This document shows, one piece after another, positions 1 to 5,095 of a stretch of 6,996 nt of DNA. Origin of the DNA: Chloroflexota bacterium (lineage in GTDB: Bacteria > Chloroflexota > Dehalococcoidia > SAR202 > UBA11138). The notes beneath the pieces were generated by a model. The model saw only the letters and a program-made list of their open reading frames with translations. It ran no database searches and was not told where the DNA came from. Every line of letters begins with the position of its first letter. The first letter of the stretch is position 1. The stretch covers positions 1-6,996 of the forward strand of contig JADFHV010000111.1 in NCBI GenBank assembly GCA_022566975.1, in the 5' to 3' direction. The position numbers and the translations under genes are program-made.

Positions 1-79
1 CGTCCGGGTACAGTCCCAGTACATTCCAGGATTGGGCGAAGAGCGCTCCTCCTATGAGAACCAAGGCCAGTCCTTCCAT
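1..79 (-). CDS. 5' end of an unidentified, probably membrane-anchored protein (cut off at window edge)
   Basis: Reading leftward from ATG at 79-77, the frame stays open to the window edge and gives 26 codons, starting MEGLALVLIGGALFAQSW and continuing to a Leu-Tyr-Pro-Asp end. An excellent Shine-Dalgarno (TAAGGAGG) sits 4 nt before the ATG, which makes this a credible real start. The first roughly 18 residues are hydrophobic and glycine-rich, with one acidic residue at position 2 and no basic residues before the hydrophobic core. That looks more like a first transmembrane helix than a classical cleaved signal peptide. The family cannot be told from 26 residues. It lies about 200 nt downstream of the aldo/keto reductase on the same strand, so it probably has its own promoter in the 92-278 gap. 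The existence of the gene is fairly well supported; its function is unknown. Confidence 0.6.
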   Translation of the reverse strand, partial: MEGLALVLIGGALFAQSWNVLGLYPD

Positions 80-83
80 GTTG

Positions 84-91
84 CCTCCTTA
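84..91 (-). promoter_or_regulatory. strong Shine-Dalgarno for the left-edge gene
   Basis: The minus-strand sequence TAAGGAGG ends 4 nt before the ATG at 79. It is a near-perfect complement to the 16S rRNA 3' end and is the main reason to accept this short, edge-truncated reading frame as a gene. Confidence 0.65.
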
Positions 92-171
92 TCCGACTTC
101 GTTTTCGAGAGATGCGCGACGGTGACTCGATCTGGGTCCCTACGACGCTCCGCACCGCCAGATTGCACAGA

Positions 172-236
172 GGCAATTTGACACGTTGGCCTGGAAATTG
201 TCTAGGCTAAGTACGGCGGTCGTATCTGGCAATTTC
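172..236. promoter_or_regulatory. cluster of three CAATTT-core motifs in the intergenic gap (possible operator; weak)
   Basis: The 92-278 gap between the aldo/keto reductase stop and the left-edge gene contains GGCAATTT at 172-179, its inverted form GAAATTGTC at 194-202, and GGCAATTTCTACGG at 228-241. The second and third share the core CAATTTCYASG in opposite orientations. AT-rich repeated half-sites in GC-rich DNA upstream of a gene start would suit a regulator site. A perfect plus-strand TTGACA at 178-183 also lies here, but its best partner (TAGGCT at 203-208) needs a 19-nt spacer and no plus-strand gene follows. I saw no convincing minus-strand promoter. This is a suggestion from repetition only. 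Confidence 0.22.
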
Positions 237-278
237 TACGGACCTAATGGGGAAAGGACTCCTCCTTGAAATCGATAG

Positions 279-1217
279 CTAAAGGGCGTCGAGTCGGCTC
301 AGGATTTCCGGCGAGAGCGTGATGGTAGAGGCCTCGGCGTTCTTGACGATCTGCTCCGGCCGGCTGGAGCCGACGATGACCGAGGTGACGGCCGGCCTGG
401 ACAGGGCCCACGCGAGTACCAGCTGCGTCGGCTCGTATCCGGTCTCCGCTGAGATGGCGTTGAGCTCGTCTACCATCCTGAAAGAGACGTCGTTCCAGTA
501 GGTGTCCTTCGCCCTCTGAACGTGGCGGGAAGCCATGTGGCTGTCGTCGGGCGGGCCGCTTTCGCGTTGGTACGCTCCGGTAAGAACCCCGCCCATGAGA
601 AGCTGGTACGGTATGACTGAGACCTGCTGGTCGAGACAGAGAGGAAGTAGCTCCCGCTCTATCTCCCTTCGGCTGAAATTGTACTCGGGCTGCACCGACT
701 CGAACCTCTCGAAGCCCTGTTTGTCACTTGTCCAGAGGGCCCTCCCCAGGTGCCACGCGGCGAAGTTCGAGCAGCCTATGTACCTGATCTTCCCCTCGCG
801 AACGAGGTCGTCCAGTGTTCGTAGGGTCTCCTCCACGGGCGTCTCCGGGTCCCAGTAGTGCACCTGGTAGAGGTCGATGTAGTCAGTGTCGAGACGGCGA
901 AGGCTCGCCTCCACGGCCTCGATGAGGTGCGTCCGCGAGAGGCCCCGGTCGTTGGGGCCGGGCCCGGTAGGGACGAAGCCCTTGGTGCCGACAACGAAGT
1001 CGTGGCGGCGGCCCTTGACGGCACGGCCCACGACGCCTTCGGACAGCCCCGAGTGATAGGCGTCCGCCGTATCGATGAAGTTGATCCCCTGGTCGTATGC
1101 TTCGTCGATGACCGACAGGGCGCGGTCGTCGTCAACATACCCGGCGCCGAACATGTTGGTGCCGAGGCAGACCCTAGAGACCTGGAGGCCCGTGCGGCCT
1201 AGATTGACGTAGTCCAT
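279..1217 (-). CDS. aldo/keto reductase family oxidoreductase (312 aa)
   Basis: A cytosolic NAD(P)H-dependent reductase of the aldo/keto reductase superfamily ((beta/alpha)8 barrel), which reduces carbonyls to alcohols; the substrate cannot be told from sequence. It opens with the family N-terminus (YVNLGRTGLQVSRVCLGTN). All four catalytic tetrad residues are present: Asp49 and Tyr54 in the DTADAYHSG segment, Lys79 in VVGTKG, and His120 in LYQVHYWD. The barrel continues with IRYIGCSNF (about 145-152) and the cofactor-phosphate-binding end SVIVGSSRPEQI near residues 280-290. Its length of 312 aa is normal for the potassium-channel-beta-like/YajO-type branch, and nothing is truncated. The start is ATG with no clear Shine-Dalgarno, but the homology begins at residue 4, so it is sound. 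It sits 91 nt downstream of hicB and may or may not be cotranscribed. The family is certain; the physiological role is not. Confidence 0.93.
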   Translation of the reverse strand: MDYVNLGRTGLQVSRVCLGTNMFGAGYVDDDRALSVIDEAYDQGINFIDTADAYHSGLSEGVVGRAVKGRRHDFVVGTKGFVPTGPGPNDRGLSRTHLIEAVEASLRRLDTDYIDLYQVHYWDPETPVEETLRTLDDLVREGKIRYIGCSNFAAWHLGRALWTSDKQGFERFESVQPEYNFSRREIERELLPLCLDQQVSVIPYQLLMGGVLTGAYQRESGPPDDSHMASRHVQRAKDTYWNDVSFRMVDELNAISAETGYEPTQLVLAWALSRPAVTSVIVGSSRPEQIVKNAEASTITLSPEILSRLDAL

Positions 1218-1308
1218 TGGATTAGCTATCTGCCATCAGCAATCGCGAGCCAACATCCGGTATCCAATAGCTGATTATTGACCGCTCAAGGCTAACTGCT
1301 ATTCCTCG

Positions 1309-1524
1309 CTAGGCTGACTGGTAGATCGCAGGACGGTACCGTGGGGTGGGGATCGGCTTGCCGCCGGCCCTGGCGGCCTCCAGCCAGGCCTTTTTGGCTC
1401 GCTGCACCTCCTCCAGCGCCCGCTCCGGCGTTTCGCCGAAGGCCGAGCAGGATTCCAGGTCTGGAATATCGGCGATGTAACCGCCGTCTTCGTCGCTATA
1501 GGTGTTGAGGTGGTAATCTCGCAT
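1309..1524 (-). CDS. hicB: HicB-family (UPF0150-type) antitoxin-like protein, 71 aa
   Basis: A small protein with the HicB fold: an N-terminal beta-beta-alpha-beta core reading SDEDGGYIADIPDLESCSAF, then GETPERALEEVQRAKKAWLE (the helix after the conserved Gly-Glu-Thr turn), and a Pro-rich tail (GKPIPTPRYRPAIYQ). In complete systems HicB binds and neutralises the mRNA-cleaving toxin HicA, and many copies carry a separate DNA-binding domain. Here the tail is too short for a ribbon-helix-helix or HTH domain, so autoregulation by this protein alone is doubtful. The start ATG has a weak purine-rich GAGAG about 6 nt upstream. No intact hicA is adjacent; a remnant-like frame ends 2 nt before this ATG (see 1527-1616). 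It is therefore a solitary antitoxin, a leftover, or partnered elsewhere. Family assignment is strong; toxin-antitoxin activity is inferred. Confidence 0.85.
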   Translation of the reverse strand: MRDYHLNTYSDEDGGYIADIPDLESCSAFGETPERALEEVQRAKKAWLEAARAGGKPIPTPRYRPAIYQSA

Positions 1525-1526
1525 CT

Positions 1527-1616
1527 CTACTCTCTCAGCCTGAGGTTGTATTTCTCCACCGTCCGGAGGCGCTGTCGGATCTGGTATGGCTTCGCCTGAC
1601 CCCGTACCGATTGCAT
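1527..1616 (-). pseudogene. putative C-terminal remnant of a hicA-type toxin gene
   Basis: A 29-codon minus-strand frame (ATG at 1616, TAG at 1527) ends 2 nt before the hicB start. It encodes a basic peptide starting MQSVRGQAKPYQIRQRLRTV and ending EKYNLRLRE. The AKPYQ-x-R-x-V/L segment followed by a charged helix resembles, from memory, the C-terminal end of some HicA toxins, whose last helix follows a Gly-Asp-Asp-Ala-Lys-Pro-Tyr-Gln turn. Position and spacing match the usual hicA-hicB order. The dsRBD-like body and the catalytic Gly-Ser-His loop are absent: only 43 nt separate this ATG from the E2 stop, and no frame there supplies them. The frame has no stop back into the E2 gene. Alternatives are a short translated leader for hicB or chance. 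I favour a degraded hicA with low to moderate confidence. Confidence 0.35.
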
Positions 1617-1659
1617 CGGCGGTCCGGCAACCCGTCCTCGCCTTGCTGATAGCTGAGTG

Positions 1660-2832
1660 TTACCTGAAGAGCTGTGCGGGGCGCTCGACCATCTGCTGGA
1701 AGCGGCGGAGGAAGCCGGTGGCCACCGCTCCGTCGACCACCTGGTGGTCGGCGGTGAGGCTCACTGTAATCATCTCCCTCACAACGATCTCGCCGTCCTT
1801 GACGACGGGCTTTTCGACGGACCGTCCCACACCGAGGATGGCGCTCTGGCCGCGGTTCAATATGGGCGTAAAGGCGTCCACCACACCGAGAACGCTGATG
1901 GTAAAGGTCCCGCCCAGTACATCGTCGGGGAGTAGCCGGCCCTCTCGTGCCTTGCCGGCGAGCTCGCCGGCCTCGGCCGAGACCGCGCGGATGTCCTTCC
2001 CTCCGACATCTCTGACGACGGGAACGATCAAGCCCTCGTCCAGCGCCACCGCGAACCCTATGTTGGCTTCATCGAAATACAGGATGTTGCCCCCCGACAG
2101 GACGGTGTTGAGGGCGGGGACTCGCTTCAGGGCCTCCGCTACCGCCTTCATGAGCACGTGGCCCAGGGTCACCGTGGAATCGGTCTCTTTGGAGAACTGC
2201 CTCCTGCGCTGCTGAGCCTCGGTGACGTCAAGCTCTAGGACGTAGGAGAGCTGTGCCGTGCCGGAGATGCTGCTCTGCATATGCTCGGCGATGGTCTTGC
2301 GGATGCCCTCCATAGGGACCGATTTCGACGGCTCGGGGAGCCCCGCAGGGATCCTGGCCGCTTGCTGGTCCTCGGCGTGGGCGCGTACGTCCGCCTCCAC
2401 GACTCGGCCCCTCGGACCCGATGGCGTAACCTCGGAGATGTCCACGTCCAGCTTGGCGGCAAGCCTGCGGGCCCCCGGGGTCGACGGCACGACATCGCCG
2501 CGCACGGGGGCAGCCGGCCGGGACGTCGAAGCGGGTCTGTCGACTCGTGGGGCCACCGGCGCGGGCTGCGGCGATGGTGCCTCCGGTGGCGCCTCGCCCT
2601 CGGCGAGCACATAGCCGATCAGGCCGTCTACGGCCACCGTGGCCCCCTCTTCTACCACGGGATGAAAGACACCGCTCTCGGTCGCCTCTAGATCGTAGTT
2701 GACCTTCTCGGTCTCGATCTCGGCGATGACCTCCCCCTGGCTCACGGGGTCGCCGGCCGACTTGGTCAGGGTCGTGACGGTCCCCTCCATCATGAAGTCG
2801 CCGAGCCTGGGCATTACGATGGGAACGGCCAT
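1660..2832 (-). CDS. dihydrolipoamide acyltransferase (E2) of a 2-oxoacid/acetoin dehydrogenase complex, 390 aa
   Basis: The core of the complex: its swinging lipoyl arm accepts an acyl group from E1, and the C-terminal domain transfers it to CoA. Domains in order are a single lipoyl domain (about 1-80; lipoylated Lys43 within EIETEKVNYDLEA), an Ala/Pro-rich flexible linker (about 81-114), a peripheral subunit-binding domain for E1/E3 (about 115-152, STPGARRLAAKLDVDISEV ... GPRGRVVEADV), a second linker, and the catalytic domain (about 175-390). The catalytic signature is DHQVVDG with His363 and Asp367; the usual Arg after His is Gln here. The GTFTIS...DAFTPI loop looks about two residues shorter than common E2s. 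The ATG is 8 nt after the E1 beta stop with a modest AAAGGG upstream, so this is the third gene of the operon. The acyl group (acetyl, branched-chain, or from acetoin cleavage) cannot be fixed from E2 alone. Confidence 0.95.
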   Translation of the reverse strand: MAVPIVMPRLGDFMMEGTVTTLTKSAGDPVSQGEVIAEIETEKVNYDLEATESGVFHPVVEEGATVAVDGLIGYVLAEGEAPPEAPSPQPAPVAPRVDRPASTSRPAAPVRGDVVPSTPGARRLAAKLDVDISEVTPSGPRGRVVEADVRAHAEDQQAARIPAGLPEPSKSVPMEGIRKTIAEHMQSSISGTAQLSYVLELDVTEAQQRRRQFSKETDSTVTLGHVLMKAVAEALKRVPALNTVLSGGNILYFDEANIGFAVALDEGLIVPVVRDVGGKDIRAVSAEAGELAGKAREGRLLPDDVLGGTFTISVLGVVDAFTPILNRGQSAILGVGRSVEKPVVKDGEIVVREMITVSLTADHQVVDGAVATGFLRRFQQMVERPAQLFR

Positions 2833-2840
2833 GGTGCCCT

Positions 2841-3869
2841 TTACTCGAGGACTTCCAGCGCTGCTTTCACGACCTTCTCCTTGGACGGAAGGTAGACGGC
2901 CTCCAAGGGGCGGCTGTAGGGAACGGGGGTGTGAGGCGGCGTGACGCGCCTAGGGGGCGCGTCGAGATAGTCGAACGCCTCCTCGGCCACCAGGGCAGAG
3001 ATGTCGGAGGCGACGCTGCACCGCGGGTAGTCCTCGTCAACAATCACGATCTTCCTGGTCTTCCTGACCGAGGCCAGGATGGCCTGGTTGTCTATTGGGG
3101 AGACCGATAGCAGGTCTATCACCTCGGCGGAAAAGCCCTGGGTCTCCAGCTCCTGGGCGGCCTGCATGCAGAGGTGGGTCGTATAACCGATGCCTACCAG
3201 CGTGACGTCGGTCCCTTCCCTGGCGATGTTGGCCTCGCCGATCGGCACGATGTAGGGCTCCTCGGGCACGTCGGGTTCTCCGCGGAACCCCATGAGCTGC
3301 CGGTTGTTGAAGATTATCACCGGGTCGTCGTCGCGTATGGCGGCGGCGAAGAGGCCCTTGGCATTGTACGGATTCGACGGGACAACGCACTTCAACCCTG
3401 GAAAGTGACAGAAGATCGCGTAGAGCGTCTCCGAGTGCTGAGCGGCCGAGTTGGTGCCGGCCCCCATACCGGTCATTATGGTCAGCGGGACCTTGACCTT
3501 GCCGCCGAACATGTAGTGGATCTTGGCGGCGTTGTTGGTAATCTGGTCGGCGCACACCCCGAAGAATCCCACGTACATCAGGTCGACTACAGGCCGCAGG
3601 CCGGTGGCTGCGGCGCCCACGCCGGCTCCGACGAAGCCCGCCTCTGATATGGGGGTGTCGCGGATGCGCTCAGGGCCGAACTGACCGATGAGCCCTTTGG
3701 TCAGTCTCATCGGCCCGCCCCACGCATCCTGTTTGTCCGGCCGCCCGGCGCCTCCGGCGATATCCTCGCCCATGATGATGACCGCGGGATCGCGCTCCAT
3801 CTCCTGGCGGAGCGCTTCGTTGACCGCCTGGATGTAGGTTAGCTGCCTAACCGCTTGAGCCTGGACCAT
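2841..3869 (-). CDS. TPP-dependent dehydrogenase E1 component, beta subunit (acetoin/pyruvate type), 342 aa
   Basis: Pairs with the alpha subunit to form the alpha2beta2 thiamine-pyrophosphate enzyme that decarboxylates a 2-oxoacid, or cleaves acetoin, and acylates the E2 lipoyl arm. Visible signatures are the N-terminal LTYIQAVNEALRQEMERD, the MGEDIAG turn (about 33-39), DTPISEAGFVGAGVGAA (71-87) with Glu76 as the expected cofactor-activating acid, the AAQHSETLYA segment with His145, PGLKCVVPS (157-165), and a complete transketolase C-terminal domain. The DEDYPRCSVASDISALVAEE and PPHTPVPYS segments look to me more like acetoin dehydrogenase beta subunits than classical pyruvate E1 beta, but this is from memory. 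It starts inside the end of the alpha gene (23-nt overlap), and the only in-frame start is preceded by a textbook AGGAGGT, so start and coupling are firm. The first roughly 7 residues are a short extra tail. Confidence 0.94.
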   Translation of the reverse strand: MVQAQAVRQLTYIQAVNEALRQEMERDPAVIIMGEDIAGGAGRPDKQDAWGGPMRLTKGLIGQFGPERIRDTPISEAGFVGAGVGAAATGLRPVVDLMYVGFFGVCADQITNNAAKIHYMFGGKVKVPLTIMTGMGAGTNSAAQHSETLYAIFCHFPGLKCVVPSNPYNAKGLFAAAIRDDDPVIIFNNRQLMGFRGEPDVPEEPYIVPIGEANIAREGTDVTLVGIGYTTHLCMQAAQELETQGFSAEVIDLLSVSPIDNQAILASVRKTRKIVIVDEDYPRCSVASDISALVAEEAFDYLDAPPRRVTPPHTPVPYSRPLEAVYLPSKEKVVKAALEVLE

Positions 3870-4902
3870 CCAGTACCTCCTGCTCTGAAACTACGCTCGG
3901 GTCACTGCTGCGCACCATTATCTGCTCTTCCGGGTAGGATACGTAAACGTCGTCGAATATCTCCTCCCGTTGCGGGAAGGGACTGTCGTCGGCGAACTTG
4001 ATGGCCGCGGCAACAGCGTCCACGGCACGCTTGTCCATCGTGTCGATCTCAGCCTGGGTTGCATGCGCGCCGTCCAGCATGTAGGTCGTGAGCCGCTCGA
4101 TGCAGTCCCTGCTGCGATAGTATTCCTCTTCTTCTTCGGTCCGATAGCCCAGCGGGTTGTCCGCCCCGAAGTGGCCCTGATACCGGTAGGTCTGTGCCTC
4201 GATGAGGGTAGGTCCTTTACCGGCGCGGGCCCGCGTCACCGCCTCTCCGGCCACCTCGAACATGTCCAACGCGGACTGGCCGTCCACCAAGACGCCCGGC
4301 ATGTTGTAGCCGGCGGCCCGGTTGGAGACTGAGGCGCCCGCTGTCGAGTACTCGAACGGGGTCGCTTCCGCGTAGCGGTTGTTCTCGCACACAAATAGGA
4401 CGGGCAGGTCCCAGATGCTGGCCAGGTTCATGGCCTCGTGCAGACTCCCCTGGTTCGCCGCACCGTCACCGAAAAACACCACGCTGACCTGGTCTGTACC
4501 CCTGACCTTCGCGCTGAGCGCGGCTCCCGTGGCCACGGGTATATTCGAGCCCACTACGCCGTTGGCGCCCAGCATGCCCTTGCTAATGTCGGCGATGTGC
4601 ATCGTACCGCCCTTGCCCTTGTTGGTGCCGGTGGCCTTGCCCAGCAACTCGGCCAGCATCTCGTTCAGGTCTACGCCTTTGGCGATGCAGTGGTGATGGC
4701 TGCGGTGGGTGCCGAGCACGTAGTCGTCGTCCCTCAGATGAGCGCATATGCCTGTCGGCACCGCCTCCTGACCGATGGACGAGTGCATGCCTCGCAGCTT
4801 ACCGGCGTCGGCCTCACGGCGGGCCTGCTCCTCGAACCTGCGGATGGTTACCATCGTCTGGTACATCCAGTGAAGCTTCTCTCTGTCGAGCGTAGAGCTC
4901 AT
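3847..4902 (-). CDS. TPP-dependent dehydrogenase E1 component, alpha subunit (acetoin/pyruvate type), 351 aa
   Basis: Carries the thiamine-pyrophosphate-binding half of the E1 active site. The diphosphate/Mg motif is complete: Gly145-Asp146-Gly147 (FFGDGAANQG), 26 residues, then Asn174-Asn175 (VCENNRYAEAT). Also visible are the RHSSIGQEAVP-type segment (MHSSIGQEAVPTG, 39-51), the THRSHHHCIAKG loop (65-76), the GKGGTMHI stretch (97-103), and TYRYQGHFGADNP (238-250) with His244, the loop that closes over the substrate. Length fits the 320-370 aa norm for bacterial heterotetrameric E1 alpha. It is the first gene of the operon: the promoter is about 65 nt upstream, GGGAGA lies 6 nt before the ATG, and its last codons contain the beta-subunit ribosome binding site. 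No E3 gene is in the window. The substrate is open: acetoin dehydrogenase (AcoA-like), pyruvate dehydrogenase, or a branched-chain enzyme. Confidence 0.94.
   Translation of the reverse strand: MSSTLDREKLHWMYQTMVTIRRFEEQARREADAGKLRGMHSSIGQEAVPTGICAHLRDDDYVLGTHRSHHHCIAKGVDLNEMLAELLGKATGTNKGKGGTMHIADISKGMLGANGVVGSNIPVATGAALSAKVRGTDQVSVVFFGDGAANQGSLHEAMNLASIWDLPVLFVCENNRYAEATPFEYSTAGASVSNRAAGYNMPGVLVDGQSALDMFEVAGEAVTRARAGKGPTLIEAQTYRYQGHFGADNPLGYRTEEEEEYYRSRDCIERLTTYMLDGAHATQAEIDTMDKRAVDAVAAAIKFADDSPFPQREEIFDDVYVSYPEEQIMVRSSDPSVVSEQEVLDGPGSSG
3875..3881 (-). promoter_or_regulatory. Shine-Dalgarno of E1 beta, embedded in the E1 alpha coding sequence
   Basis: AGGAGGT on the minus strand ends 5 nt before the E1 beta ATG (3869) and lies within the last codons of E1 alpha. 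It fixes the beta start and implies translational coupling, which keeps the two subunits of the heterotetramer near equal amounts. Confidence 0.75.
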
Positions 4903-4908
4903 CGCGGG

Positions 4909-4914
4909 TCTCCC
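4909..4914 (-). promoter_or_regulatory. ribosome binding site of E1 alpha
   Basis: GGGAGA on the minus strand lies 6 nt before the ATG at 4902. It supports this start. It sits within a GC-rich leader that can form small CCCG/CGGG stems. Confidence 0.5.
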
Positions 4915-4967
4915 GTCTGGCGGGCTGCCGAGTGTGGCATAAGATGGCGGCCCACCGGTTTCGCGTG

Positions 4968-4996
4968 ATTATATCAAGAGGCGCCCTCGGTGACCA
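4968..4996 (-). promoter_or_regulatory. sigma-70-type promoter of the E1alpha-E1beta-E2 operon
   Basis: On the minus strand a perfect TATAAT (4973-4968) is preceded, after exactly 17 nt, by TGGTCA (4996-4991, 4 of 6 matches to TTGACA). The expected transcription start is near 4961, giving a leader of about 60 nt before the E1 alpha ATG at 4902. A perfect -10 hexamer in such GC-rich DNA, correctly oriented and placed, is unlikely to be chance. No operator-like repeat overlapping it stood out. Confidence 0.65.
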
Positions 4997-5043
4997 CAGG
5001 AAACGTAAGGGCATGGAGGGGTGGGGTCACAACAGAGCGACCG

Positions 5044-5071
5044 GTAGGGACGCACGGCCGTGCGTCCCTAC
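5044..5071. repeat. perfect 28-bp palindrome (REP-like intergenic repeat; possible terminator for aspS)
   Basis: The left arm GTAGGGACGCACGG is followed immediately by its exact reverse complement, so 14 of 14 pairs match with no spacer. It lies 24 nt beyond the aspS stop codon and about 50 nt upstream of the operon promoter. As RNA it would form a very stable hairpin that could stop transcription or protect the aspS mRNA end, but neither strand has a T-tract after it, so it is not a classical intrinsic terminator. Self-complementary intergenic elements with GTAGGG...CCCTAC ends are, to my knowledge, a recurring mobile or REP-like class in several environmental phyla. Confidence 0.8.
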
Positions 5072-5095
5072 GTCTCCAGCTAGGCGGGTCCGGCT

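Noticed and set aside
178..208. Plus-strand promoter from TTGACA and TAGGCT
   Set aside because: The -10 match is only 3 of 6 and the spacer is 19 nt. The only plus-strand frame that follows is an 11-codon ORF at 247. Not enough to call a promoter.
1218..1308. Promoter for the aldo/keto reductase (AATAAT, TTGAGC candidates)
   Set aside because: AATAAT has no acceptable -35 at 16-18 nt, and TTGAGC pairs only with a poor -10. The 91-nt gap otherwise holds nothing I can support.
1586..2215. Plus-strand 209-codon open frame
   Set aside because: It lies wholly antisense to the E2 gene, whose lipoyl, binding and catalytic domains are unmistakable. Long antisense frames are expected in GC-rich DNA, and the translation is Ser/Pro/Arg-rich low-complexity with no family features.
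3174..3647. Plus-strand 157-codon frame inside E1 beta
   Set aside because: Antisense shadow of E1 beta, which is complete and conserved on the other strand.
4814..5014. Minus-strand 66-codon frame spanning the promoter and leader upstream of E1 alpha
   Set aside because: It covers the TATAAT promoter and then runs out of frame into E1 alpha; the translation has no protein-like pattern.
5044..5071. Calling the palindrome a classical rho-independent terminator
   Set aside because: The stem is excellent, but there is no run of T after it in either direction and no loop, so I list it as a palindromic repeat with only possible terminator function.
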